Shown here piece after piece: positions 6,916 to 15,172 of a stretch of DNA of 51,457 nucleotides. Origin of the DNA: Nocardioides guangzhouensis (GTDB taxonomy: Bacteria; Actinomycetota; Actinomycetes; Propionibacteriales; Nocardioidaceae); the NCBI RefSeq assembly GCF_004519545.1, contig NZ_SDKM01000034.1:1-51457 (forward strand). Direction: 5' to 3'. Under the pieces are notes generated by a model. The model searched no databases. It was not told the origin of the DNA and saw only the letters and a list, made by a program, of their open reading frames with translations. Made by a program: the position numbers and the translations under genes. The first letter of the stretch is position 1. The number at the start of each line of letters is the position of its first letter.

Positions 6916-8913
6916 TCAGTCCTCGGTGGTGAGTCGCAGCAGGCCGTGGGTGGTGTCCCCGTCGGTCCAGCTGCTCACGCCGAGTGCCTCCAGGGGCGCG
7001 ACGTTGTCACTGGCGTCCTTCGAGTCGAAGCTGCCGACGAGGTCAGCCAGCCAGCCGTCGCCGCCGCCGGCGTCGAAGTCGACGTAGAGCACCGCGGCCG
7101 CGTCCTCGGAGTCCGGGATGACCTTCTCGTAGACGTCGCTGTCACCGAGGTCGCCGTCGCCGGCCAGCTTGTCGAGATAGGCGTCGCTGGTGCCGACCAG
7201 CACGTAGTCGCCGTCCTCCCTCGTGACGAGGTACTGCTGCTCGTCCGCCGGGAGCTGCGCCCGCAGCTTCTCGATCACCTTCGCGATCTCGGCGGGGTCG
7301 CCCTTGATCTTGGCGCCGACCGGCAGGGCGTCGGGCGCGTCGTCGACGGCCTTCGGGTCGAAGTCGCCGTCCAGCGCGACCGCCAGGGACTCGCCGGTCA
7401 GGGTCTCGATGTCCTCGGGGATGGAGAGGCCGGTCTCCTTCTCTGCCTCCGCGATCGCCTCGTCGACACTCATCCCGGACCCGTCCTCGATCATCGGCCC
7501 GAGCTCGTCGATGAGGGCCTGGACCCAACCGTCCTCGAAGCCGAGCCCGTAGGCCACCGCGGTCGAGTCGGGCAGGGTCTCGAGGACGTCCGCCCCGCGG
7601 TCACTGGTGATCGCGTCGGTCAGGTCGGACTGGAAGCCGTCCATCGCGGCCTCGATCTCGAGTGCCCCGTCGTCGAACCTGATCACCGCGGCGCCGCCCT
7701 TGAAGTCCGCGAGCAGGTCCCGGGTGGCGTCGGGGAGCTCGGGCTCGTCGGCGTAGTCGTCCATGTCGAACTCGGTCGGCTCCACGGTCGGGTAGTCGGT
7801 CGGCAGCCCGGTCGGGAAGTCGCTGGGCAGCTCGGTCGGGAAGTCGCTCGGGAAGTCCGTCGGCAAGTCGCTGGGCATCTCCATCGGGACGTCCCTCGGG
7901 TTCTCCGTCACGAGGTTGCTCGGGTTGATGGTGCCGGGCTCGGGCGACTCGGTCTCCTCGTCGACGTACGCCGCCGGGTCGACGGGCTGGGCCGTGGCCA
8001 CGATCTCGTCGGAGAAGGAGCCGGAGTCCGACTCGGAGTAGTCGCTGCCGCCGTAGGCGTACCCGCCCCCGCCGAGCAGCCCGCTGTCCATCGCGTCGAG
8101 CAGGGCCTTGCCGGCCTTCGGGGCGGCGTACATCGTGATGATGCCGGGGTCACCGGCCTCGTCGATCCACCGGGTGTAGTCGGCGTCGTCGCCGAGGGTG
8201 CCCTCGTCCGCCGCGTCCACGACGTCCTCGGCGATGCCCGTGGTCTCCGCGAAGACGACCCAGTCGCCGTTGAACGCGTAGCCACCGAAGTCGTCACCCG
8301 ATGCCTCGGGGTTCGCGCAGTCGACGAGCGCGTCGATGCCCTTCTCGGCCGCGTCCTCGTCGCTCACCTGGACCACGACGACCGGGGACGGGGTGTCCTT
8401 GCCGAGGTCGACGAGCGCGAACGCGGCCCGCTGGCCGAGCCAGGGCTCCACGTCGTCGCCGTAGTCGACGTCCTTGCAGAGACCGTCGTCCTGCAGGCTC
8501 TGGAACAGCTCCTTGCGGATGTCGTCGTCCTCGTCGAGCCCGACCTCGTCACGGAACGCCGGGAACTTGCGCAGCGTGCGCAGCGCCTCGACCTTCTGCT
8601 GACCGGGCGGGTCGAGGTCGACCGAGACGTAGGCGAGGGTGCTGTCCGGGAGCGCCTCCGCGGGCTGCGGACCCTGCGAGAACCACGCGGACCAGGCCCA
8701 CACGCCGCCACCGATGAGCGCGGCGCCGATCAGGCCACCGCCGATCGCGATCGCCCGGCGACGGCCGCCGGTGCGGGGCTCCTTCTCCGTGCCGACCCGC
8801 GCACCGGCGCCGGACTGGAGGTGCTCCACCGGCGGTTGGCCCGGCTGGCCCGGCTGCTGCCCGTACGGCGAGCCGGGCGGCTGCTGGCCCGGAGGCGGCG
8901 TCTGGTCGGTCAT
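6916..8913 (-). CDS. DUF3352 membrane-anchored protein with a Pro/Ser/Asp-rich insert
   Basis: The 665-residue protein has a Pro/Gln/Gly-rich cytosolic N-terminus (1-50), one transmembrane helix (about 53-78) and a large extracytoplasmic acidic domain. This layout, and segments such as EALPDSTLAYVSVDLDPPG, match DUF3352 proteins of actinobacteria, whose function is unknown. Residues about 335-380 hold an imperfect repeat of PSDFPTELPSDFPTGLPT type, flanked by Asp/Glu-rich sequence. This looks like a flexible spacer in the exported domain. A glycine/tyrosine patch (GGGGYAYGGSDYSESDSGS) lies just before it. The ATG at 8913 is the only sensible start. A hairpin at 8970-8992 separates it from the upstream gene, so it probably has its own promoter. 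Confidence 0.82.
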   Translation of the reverse strand: MTDQTPPPGQQPPGSPYGQQPGQPGQPPVEHLQSGAGARVGTEKEPRTGGRRRAIAIGGGLIGAALIGGGVWAWSAWFSQGPQPAEALPDSTLAYVSVDLDPPGQQKVEALRTLRKFPAFRDEVGLDEDDDIRKELFQSLQDDGLCKDVDYGDDVEPWLGQRAAFALVDLGKDTPSPVVVVQVSDEDAAEKGIDALVDCANPEASGDDFGGYAFNGDWVVFAETTGIAEDVVDAADEGTLGDDADYTRWIDEAGDPGIITMYAAPKAGKALLDAMDSGLLGGGGYAYGGSDYSESDSGSFSDEIVATAQPVDPAAYVDEETESPEPGTINPSNLVTENPRDVPMEMPSDLPTDFPSDFPTELPSDFPTGLPTDYPTVEPTEFDMDDYADEPELPDATRDLLADFKGGAAVIRFDDGALEIEAAMDGFQSDLTDAITSDRGADVLETLPDSTAVAYGLGFEDGWVQALIDELGPMIEDGSGMSVDEAIAEAEKETGLSIPEDIETLTGESLAVALDGDFDPKAVDDAPDALPVGAKIKGDPAEIAKVIEKLRAQLPADEQQYLVTREDGDYVLVGTSDAYLDKLAGDGDLGDSDVYEKVIPDSEDAAAVLYVDFDAGGGDGWLADLVGSFDSKDASDNVAPLEALGVSSWTDGDTTHGLLRLTTED

Positions 8914-8969
8914 GGGTCCCCCGATCGTGCGGTGCTGCTGGCGTGGTGGTGTCTGGTGTGGTGCAAAGT

Positions 8970-8992
8970 CCGACGGGCAGGCTACCCGTCGG
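8970..8992 (-). terminator. Terminator hairpin overlapping the stop of the four-helix membrane gene
   Basis: CCGACGGG (8970-8977) and CCCGTCGG (8985-8992) form a perfect 8-bp stem with a 7-nt loop. The stop codon of the upstream gene (8982-8984) lies in the loop/stem junction. The position suggests it ends the dnaE1-membrane protein transcript before the DUF3352 gene. Confidence 0.5.
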
Positions 8993-9488
8993 GTTCCGTC
9001 TTGGACCGCCGGCGCGTGAAGGTGATCAGCACGACGGCGTTGCCCAGCACGGCGGCCCCCGGGAACGCGACGAACGCCGCGACCGGACCCGCGTGCAGGT
9101 CGCCGTCGATTCTCTCGAAATCCGCGGTCCTGCGGGCGACTTCCGCCGCACTCTCCGGCCCGAGCAGGTGTCCGACCCAGGCCATCACCAGTCCGGCCAG
9201 CACGCCACCCCCGGCGACCGCGGCCAGCGTGGTCACCTCGTCGGTCTCGAACAGCCAGCCGAACAGGAAGCCGAGCAGCAGCCCGGCCACGGACGCGACG
9301 GCCATGTAGAGGCCGGTCCCCCGGAACTCGGCGTCGGGCTCGAAGAACACCTTGTGCTGGAAGACGGTGCCCTTCGGCGCCGGGGTCCACAGCGCGTACC
9401 AGATGAACCCGCAGACGACACCGGCCACCACGAAGGTGGCCAGCACGATGATCACCTGCCGCAGCAGGGTGGGACGGTCACTGGCCAA
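8982..9488 (-). CDS. Four-helix membrane protein, unknown function
   Basis: A 168-residue protein with four predicted membrane helices (about 10-33, 59-80, 86-109, 136-157), a loop between helices 1 and 2 containing the acidic FFEPDAEFRGTG segment, and a short basic C-terminal tail (TRRRSKTEPDG). No family is recognised with confidence. The best start is TTG 9488, which overlaps the dnaE1 stop by 11 nt and suggests translational coupling. A GTG at codon 12 is the alternative, but it would cut into the first helix. It lies directly downstream of dnaE1 and ends at a hairpin terminator. Confidence 0.7.
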   Translation of the reverse strand: MASDRPTLLRQVIIVLATFVVAGVVCGFIWYALWTPAPKGTVFQHKVFFEPDAEFRGTGLYMAVASVAGLLLGFLFGWLFETDEVTTLAAVAGGGVLAGLVMAWVGHLLGPESAAEVARRTADFERIDGDLHAGPVAAFVAFPGAAVLGNAVVLITFTRRRSKTEPDG

Positions 9489-12400
9489 GGCAACCCGGCC
9501 CGAGGAGCTGCTTGAGGTCCGCGAACAGGGGCGGGGCCGGGGTCACCCGGAGCCGGTCGTCGAGCCTCATCACCGTCGTCGACGTGCGCGAGAGCAGCTT
9601 GAGGTGCACCTCGGTCATGCCCGGGTGGGCACCGAGCACGTCCTTGAGCTGCTCGACCACGGGAGCGGTGCAGCGGGTCGAGGGCAGGGTGATCACCACC
9701 GGCCCGGACGGCCCCTCGCTGATGTCCGGGACCGTGACCTCCTGGCCGTGCAGCTCGGGCTGGTCCTTGCTGCGCGAGAGCCGGCCCTTGACCGTGATGA
9801 TCGCGTCCTCGGTGAGGTACGTCGCGGCGAGCTGGTAGGCGCTCGGGAACAGCAGCACGTCGATCGCGCCGTCGAGGTCCTCCAGGGTCACCATCGCCCA
9901 GGTGTCGCCCCGCTTGGTGATCTTGCGCTGCACCGACGTCACCAGCCCGGAGACCGTGATCGTCGACCCGTCCGGCCGCTCCTCGTCGAGCATCAGCGCG
10001 CCGATGGTGCAGTCGGTGCCGTTGGAGAGCACGTGCTCGAGGCCGAGCAGCGGGTGGTCGGAGACGTAGAGGCCGAGCATGTCGCGCTCGTGGCCGAGCA
10101 GCGTCATCTTGTCCCAGTCGTCGATGTCGGGGACGGCCACCGAGATCCCGAAGCCCGAGCCGGCCTCGTCGTCGAGCCCGCCGAACAGCGAGTCCTGGCC
10201 GATCGCCTCGTTGCGCTTGATGTCGACGTACTGGTCGACCGCGGTCTCGTGGATGGCCACCAGTGCCCGGCGCTTGTGCTTCATCTCGTCGAACGCGCCG
10301 GCCTTGATCAGCGACTCGATCACCCGCTTGTTGCAGACCAGCGCGGGAACCTTGTCCATGAAGTCGTTGAAGTCGGCGTAGCGGCCCTTCTCCTGCCGGG
10401 CCGCGACGATTCCCTCGACCACGTTGTGGCCGACGTTGCGGATCGCGTTGAGGCCGAAGCGGATGTCGGTGCCGACCGGGGTGAAGTTGCTGGCCGACTC
10501 GTTGACGTCGGGCGGGAGCACCTGGATCTTCATCCGGCGACACTCGTTGAGGTAGATCGCGGACTTGTCCTTGTCGTCCTTGACCGAGGTGAGCAGGGCG
10601 GCCATGTACTCCGCCGGGTAGTTGGCCTTGAGGTAGGCGGTCCAGTAGGACACCAGGCCGTACGCCGCGGAGTGGGCCTTGTTGAAGGCGTAGTCCGAGA
10701 ACGGCAGCAGGATGTCCCACAGGGTCTTGATCGCGGCCATGGAGTAGCCGCGCTCGGTCATGCCGCCGGAGAAGCCCTCGAACTGCTTGTCCAGCTCGGC
10801 CTTCTTCTTCTTGCCCATGGCCCGGCGCAGGATGTCCGCCTGTCCGAGCGTGTAGCCCGCCAGCTTCTGGGCGATCGCCATGACCTGCTCCTGGTAGACG
10901 ATCAGGCCGTAGGTCTCGCCCAGGATGTCCTCCAGCGCCTCCGCGAGCTCGGGGTGGATCGGCTCGACCGGCTCGCGCCCGGTCTTGCGGCGGGCGTACT
11001 TGTTGTGGGAGTCGGCGCCCATCGGGCCGGGCCGGTAGAGCGCACCGACGGCGGAGATGTCCTCGAAGGTGTCGGGGCGCATCGACCGCAGCAGCGCCCG
11101 CATCGGGCCGCCGTCGAGCTGGAAGACGCCGAGGGTGTCCCCGCGCTGGAGCAGGGAGTACGTCGCGTCGTCGGTGAGCGGGAGGTCCTCGAGGACCACC
11201 GACTCCCCGCGGTTGGCCTCGATGTTCTTGACCGCGTCGTCGAGGACGGTGAGGTTGCGCAGCCCCAGGAAGTCCATCTTGATGAGGCCGAGCGCCTCGC
11301 AGGTCGGGTAGTCGAACTGCGTGATCATGGCGCCGTCGGCGGGCCGCTTGAGCAGCGGGATCACGTCGACCAGCGGCTCGCTGGACATGATCACGCCGGC
11401 CGCGTGCACGCCCCACTGGCGCTTGAGGCCCTCGATGCCGATCGCGGTGTCGACCACCCGCTTGACGTCGGCGTCGGCGTCGTAGAGCGAGCGGAACTCG
11501 CCGCCCTCGGAGAAGCGCTTGTGCCCGGAGTCGAAGATGTCCTGGAGCGGGACGTCCTTGCCCATCACGGCCGCCGGCATCGCCTTGGTGATCCGGTCGC
11601 CCATCGCGAACGGATAGCCGAGGATCCGGGAGGAGTCCTTGACCGCCTGCTTGGCCTTGATGGTGCCGTAGGTGACGATGTAGGAGACCCGGTCGTCGCC
11701 GTACTTCTCGGTGACGTAGCGGATCACCTCGCCGCGGCGGCGCTCGTCGAAGTCGATGTCGAAGTCGGGCATCGAGACGCGGTCGGGGTTGAGGAAGCGC
11801 TCGAAGATCAGGCCGTGCTCGAGCGGGTCGAGGTCGGTGATCCGCATCGCGTAGGCGACCATCGAGCCCGCGCCGGAGCCACGGCCCGGGCCGACCCGGA
11901 TGCCGTTGTCCTTCGCCCAGTTGATGAAGTCGGCGACGACGAGGAAGTAGCCCGGGAACCCCATCTGGGTGATGACGCCGAGCTCGAACTCGGCCTGCTT
12001 GCGCACCCGGTCGGGGATGCCGGCCGGGTAGCGGTGGTGCAGGCCCCGCTCGACCTCCTTGACCAGCCAGGAGTCCTCGTTCTCCCCCTCCGGGCAGGGG
12101 AACTTGGGCATGTACTTGCCCACCGCCTCGGAGAACTGCACGTCGCAGCGCTCGGCGACCAGCAGCGTGTTGTCGCAGGCCTCGGGGAAGTCGCGCCACA
12201 GCTCGCGCATCTCGGCGGCGGACTTGAGGTAGTAGCCGTCGCCGGAGAACGCGAACCGCTGGCCCGGGCCGTCGCCGGCCGGGATGTCCATCGTCGACCC
12301 GGAGTTGATGCAGAGCAGGTGCTCCTGGGACGGGGCGTCCTCGCGGTTGACGTAGTGGGAGTCGTTGGTGGCCAGCAGCGGGATCCGGAGGTCCTTGGCC

Positions 12401-13020
12401 AGCCGGAGCAGGCCGTCGCGGACGCGGGTCTCGATGGAGAGCCCGTGGTCCATCAGCTCGAGGAAGTAGTTGTCCCGGCCGAGGATGTCCTGGAAGTCGG
12501 CGGCGGCCTGGCGGGCGGCGTCGTACTGGCCGTAGCGGAGGTGGACCTGGACCTCGCCGGACGGGCAGCCGGTGGTGCCGATGATGCCCTTGCCGTGCGC
12601 GGCGAGCAGCTCGCGGTCCATGCGCGGCTGCTTGAAGAAGCCGTCGCGCCAGGCTCCCGTCGAGAGCCGGAAGAGGTTGTGCATGCCCTCGGTGGACTCC
12701 GAGAGCAGGGTCATGTGCGTGTAGGCGCCGCGGGCCGAGACGTCGTCGGAGCCGCCGTCGTAGAAGTTGATGCCACGCTTGTCGAAGCGGGAGATGTTGG
12801 GCGTGAAGTAGGCCTCGACGCCGATGATCGGCTTGACCCCGGCCGCCTTGGCCTTGGAGTAGAACTCGTAGGCGCCGAACACGTTGCCGTGGTCGGTCAT
12901 GGCCACCGCCGGCATGCCCAGCTCGGCCGTGCGCTCCGCCAGTGCACCGAGCCGTGCCGCCCCGTCGAGCATGGAGTACTCGGTGTGCACGTGGAGGTGC
13001 ACGAAGGAGTCGGACGCCAT
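9478..13020 (-). CDS. dnaE1: DNA polymerase III alpha subunit DnaE1 (replicative)
   Basis: DnaE1 is the main replicative polymerase. The 1180-residue protein has an N-terminal PHP domain with intact metal-ligand motifs (HLHVHTEYS at 8-16 and TDHGN at 42-46). The palm carries the catalytic triad region PDFDIDFDERRR at about 415-426. The GPGRGSGAGS motif precedes it, and finger and beta-binding regions follow, with an OB-fold (SGLVTSVQRKITKRGDTWAMVTLEDLDG) near the C-terminus. In related actinobacteria the PHP domain supplies proofreading; the intact ligands here are consistent with that. ATG start at 13020. It is 1180 residues, normal for the family. It is upstream of the small membrane gene and lies near the his operon, as in other actinobacteria. 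Confidence 0.98.
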   Translation of the reverse strand: MASDSFVHLHVHTEYSMLDGAARLGALAERTAELGMPAVAMTDHGNVFGAYEFYSKAKAAGVKPIIGVEAYFTPNISRFDKRGINFYDGGSDDVSARGAYTHMTLLSESTEGMHNLFRLSTGAWRDGFFKQPRMDRELLAAHGKGIIGTTGCPSGEVQVHLRYGQYDAARQAAADFQDILGRDNYFLELMDHGLSIETRVRDGLLRLAKDLRIPLLATNDSHYVNREDAPSQEHLLCINSGSTMDIPAGDGPGQRFAFSGDGYYLKSAAEMRELWRDFPEACDNTLLVAERCDVQFSEAVGKYMPKFPCPEGENEDSWLVKEVERGLHHRYPAGIPDRVRKQAEFELGVITQMGFPGYFLVVADFINWAKDNGIRVGPGRGSGAGSMVAYAMRITDLDPLEHGLIFERFLNPDRVSMPDFDIDFDERRRGEVIRYVTEKYGDDRVSYIVTYGTIKAKQAVKDSSRILGYPFAMGDRITKAMPAAVMGKDVPLQDIFDSGHKRFSEGGEFRSLYDADADVKRVVDTAIGIEGLKRQWGVHAAGVIMSSEPLVDVIPLLKRPADGAMITQFDYPTCEALGLIKMDFLGLRNLTVLDDAVKNIEANRGESVVLEDLPLTDDATYSLLQRGDTLGVFQLDGGPMRALLRSMRPDTFEDISAVGALYRPGPMGADSHNKYARRKTGREPVEPIHPELAEALEDILGETYGLIVYQEQVMAIAQKLAGYTLGQADILRRAMGKKKKAELDKQFEGFSGGMTERGYSMAAIKTLWDILLPFSDYAFNKAHSAAYGLVSYWTAYLKANYPAEYMAALLTSVKDDKDKSAIYLNECRRMKIQVLPPDVNESASNFTPVGTDIRFGLNAIRNVGHNVVEGIVAARQEKGRYADFNDFMDKVPALVCNKRVIESLIKAGAFDEMKHKRRALVAIHETAVDQYVDIKRNEAIGQDSLFGGLDDEAGSGFGISVAVPDIDDWDKMTLLGHERDMLGLYVSDHPLLGLEHVLSNGTDCTIGALMLDEERPDGSTITVSGLVTSVQRKITKRGDTWAMVTLEDLDGAIDVLLFPSAYQLAATYLTEDAIITVKGRLSRSKDQPELHGQEVTVPDISEGPSGPVVITLPSTRCTAPVVEQLKDVLGAHPGMTEVHLKLLSRTSTTVMRLDDRLRVTPAPPLFADLKQLLGPGCLGQ

Positions 13021-13110
13021 CTGCGAGGTGTCTCCTGACTGGGTGGTCGCGGGCAGGCACGATCAGCCGCGACACGGGGCCGGGCGCCGATCTCGGGGAA
13101 GGACGCCAGC

Positions 13111-14352
13111 CTACGTGACCCGGTCACCCGATGCTGACAGGACGCACTGACAATCCCGGGTGGTCCGGGCACGGACGGTCACCACCGTCGCGGCGGCCAG
13201 CCCGAGCAGGGTCAGCACCCCCACCGAGCCGGCCACGCCGGCCCAGCCGGAGCCGGTCCAGGCCACGCCCAGGGCCGCCCCGAACACGCTGGACCCGGCG
13301 TAGTAGGAGCAGACGTACGCAGCAGCCCCGACGCCGGCGTACGGGCCGGCCACGACCGGCACCCAGCCGCTGGCGGTGGCGTGCGCGCCGAAGAACCCGG
13401 CGGTGTACACGACCAGCCCGGCGACCACCAGCGGAAGCCGGTCCGGGAGGGTGAGCGCCAGCCCGGCGGCGGAGACCACGACCGAGCCGACCAGCACCGG
13501 CGGTCGGCCGAACGCGTCGGCGAGGCGCCCCGCGACCGCGGCCGACACCGTCCCGGCGAGGTAGGCCAGGAAGACCAGGCCGGCGACCGCGAGCGGCAGC
13601 GAGAACGGGTCGGCGACGAGCCGGAACCCGAGGTAGTTGTAGACGGCGACGAACCCGCCCATGAGCAGGAACGGGATCGACAGCAGCGAGAGCAGGCCGG
13701 GGCGCCGGGCCACCTCGACCCAGCGGGTCCTCCCCCGATCCTGCGCGCGGTGGTCGGCCACCGGGTCCGGCAGCAGCCGCCAGAACGCGACCGTGATCGC
13801 GAGCGCGCAGGCCGCGAGCACGGCGAACGCCACCCGCCACGACGCCAGGTCGGCGACTGCGGCCCCGAGCAGCCGCCCGGAGACCCCGCCGAGGGAGTTC
13901 CCGGCGACGAAGAGACCCATCGCGGACCCCAGCCCGGCCGGGTGCATCTCCGACCCGACGTGGCCCATCGCGACCGCGACCACCCCGGCCAGCGCGGCGC
14001 CGGCGAGGACCCGGAGCACCACCAGGACGGCGTACGTCGGCGCCACCGCGGCGAGTGCGGTCAGCAGCACCGCCGCGACCAGGCCGGCCCGCATCGTGCG
14101 CACCCGGCCCCAGCGGGCGGCGACCGCGGCCGCCGGGACCACCGCGACCGCCAGCGCGCCCGTGCTCGCGGAGACCGCGAGGCTGGCCCGGGCCGGGCTC
14201 ACCCCGAACTCGTGGCCGATCAGGGGCAGCACCGGCTGGGCGGCGTACAGGATGCCGAAGCCGGCGAGCCCGGCCAGGACCATCGCCGCGTTGAAGCGCC
14301 GGTACGACGCCGTCCCCGGCCGGTGCAGGCGGGTCTCGACGGACGTGGTCAC
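13111..14352 (-). CDS. MFS transporter
   Basis: A 413-residue, strongly hydrophobic protein with about 12 transmembrane helices in two halves separated by a basic/acidic loop (PDPVADHRAQDRGRTRW). The segment AARWGRVRTMR between helices 2 and 3 is the MFS motif A region. The overall pattern (YAAQPVLPLIGHEFGVSPARASL) resembles YnfM-like drug/proton antiporters, but the substrate cannot be deduced. I chose GTG 14352. The frame is open further upstream to an ATG at 14475, but that extra 41-residue segment is basic and would overlap the divergent promoter region. A divergent DUF6308 gene starts 122 nt away. Confidence 0.88.
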   Translation of the reverse strand: MTTSVETRLHRPGTASYRRFNAAMVLAGLAGFGILYAAQPVLPLIGHEFGVSPARASLAVSASTGALAVAVVPAAAVAARWGRVRTMRAGLVAAVLLTALAAVAPTYAVLVVLRVLAGAALAGVVAVAMGHVGSEMHPAGLGSAMGLFVAGNSLGGVSGRLLGAAVADLASWRVAFAVLAACALAITVAFWRLLPDPVADHRAQDRGRTRWVEVARRPGLLSLLSIPFLLMGGFVAVYNYLGFRLVADPFSLPLAVAGLVFLAYLAGTVSAAVAGRLADAFGRPPVLVGSVVVSAAGLALTLPDRLPLVVAGLVVYTAGFFGAHATASGWVPVVAGPYAGVGAAAYVCSYYAGSSVFGAALGVAWTGSGWAGVAGSVGVLTLLGLAAATVVTVRARTTRDCQCVLSASGDRVT

Positions 14353-14431
14353 CCGACCACCCCACACCCGCGGCACCCCAGTACGCACGCGTTTGTGACA
14401 TGTCTCCCCCGTCGTCGTGCACAATCGATTC

Positions 14432-14453
14432 GGCGCCGGAGGGGACCGGCGCC
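14432..14453 (+). other. Hairpin in the 5' region of the DUF6308 gene
   Basis: GGCGCCGG (14432-14439) and CCGGCGCC (14446-14453) form a perfect 8-bp stem with loop AGGGGA. It lies 20 nt before the ATG (14474), just upstream of the GGGGGGAC ribosome site (about 14462-14469). It may shape the 5' UTR. The purine loop resembles a Shine-Dalgarno sequence itself. Function is not known. Confidence 0.4.
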
Positions 14454-14473
14454 GGCTCAGGCGGGGGGACGAC

Positions 14474-15115
14474 ATGACGGCACTGGCGGGACGGCTTCTC
14501 GACGTACTGGGCGACGAACGCGCGGTGCCGAACCTGCGCAGCTACTTCACCGAGTTCGAGGGCCGTCACTTCCAGGCGCTCGGGGGCGGCGGCGACCGGC
14601 CGGAGTCGCGCGACCGGATCACCGCGGAGGACCTGGTCGCCCTGCGCACGCTGGGCGTCGCGGTGCCCGGCGAGACCGCGGCCGACCTCCTCGAGGGACC
14701 GCTGAGCCGCCGGGTCTCCGACCTGCTGCGGGCGATCCCGACCAGCGTCGCGCTCGGCCAGCCCGAGGCGGCGGCGCTGATCGGCGACCGCTCGCAGGCC
14801 GACGTGCTCTGGGACCTGTTCCGCGCCCAGGACGGCCTCGGCTGGGTGGGTGCCGGGACCCTGCTGGCCCGCAAGCGACCCCGGCTGATCCCGGTGTACG
14901 ACGAGGTGGCGCGCTGCGTGCTGCACCACCCGGAGGACGTGTGGCGCTCCTTCCACGATGCCCTGGGCGGCGCGCCGGAGGTGCTCCGGCGGGTCCGGGA
15001 GCTCCGGGCGGCGGCGCCGGTGCCGGAGCACGTCTCCGACCTGCGGGTCATCGACGTGACCCTGTGGATGTGGCACCACACCGCGCACCGCCACGGGAAG
15101 CGGATGCTGCGCTAG
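14474..15115 (+). CDS. DUF6308 family protein
   Basis: The 213-residue soluble protein matches the actinobacterial family DUF6308 by its segments RITAEDLVALRTLGVAVPGE, GWVGAGTLLARKRPRLIPVYDEV and LRVIDVTLWMWHHT. Function is unknown. The VGAGTLLARKRPRLIPVYD stretch is the most conserved part and resembles a helix-hairpin-helix-like module, but that is speculative. The ATG at 14474 has a strong G-rich ribosome site 5-12 nt upstream. It is divergent from the MFS gene and convergent with the GNAT/CM gene, so it is monocistronic. Confidence 0.75.
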   Translation: MTALAGRLLDVLGDERAVPNLRSYFTEFEGRHFQALGGGGDRPESRDRITAEDLVALRTLGVAVPGETAADLLEGPLSRRVSDLLRAIPTSVALGQPEAAALIGDRSQADVLWDLFRAQDGLGWVGAGTLLARKRPRLIPVYDEVARCVLHHPEDVWRSFHDALGGAPEVLRRVRELRAAAPVPEHVSDLRVIDVTLWMWHHTAHRHGKRMLR

Positions 15116-15124
15116 GGTGCGTCG

Positions 15125-15163
15125 CTCGAGCCGGCGCCCGCGCAGCAGGCGCCCCGACTCGAG
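15125..15163. terminator. Bidirectional terminator between convergent genes
   Basis: CTCGAG at 15125-15130 pairs with CTCGAG at 15158-15163, and inner GGCGCC copies pair across a roughly 9-nt loop, with a small bulge. It lies in the 57-nt gap between the stops of the DUF6308 gene (plus) and the GNAT/CM gene (minus), so it can serve both. Confidence 0.55.
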
Positions 15164-15172
15164 TGACGTGGC

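Noticed and set aside
9352..13038. A 1228-codon plus-strand open frame antisense to dnaE1
   Set aside because: Long antisense frames are expected in very GC-rich coding DNA; the translation is low-complexity (Arg/Gly/Val/Asp-rich) with no motif, while the minus strand encodes an intact DnaE1.
13108..13113. TAGGCT as a dnaE1 -10 element
   Set aside because: It fits TANNNT but overlaps the MFS stop codon and has no -35; with an ~80-nt leader it is possible but too weak to list.
13111..14475. ATG 14475 as the MFS start
   Set aside because: It would add 41 basic, non-hydrophobic residues and run into the divergent promoter region and the DUF6308 start codon; GTG 14352 fits the usual MFS N-terminus.
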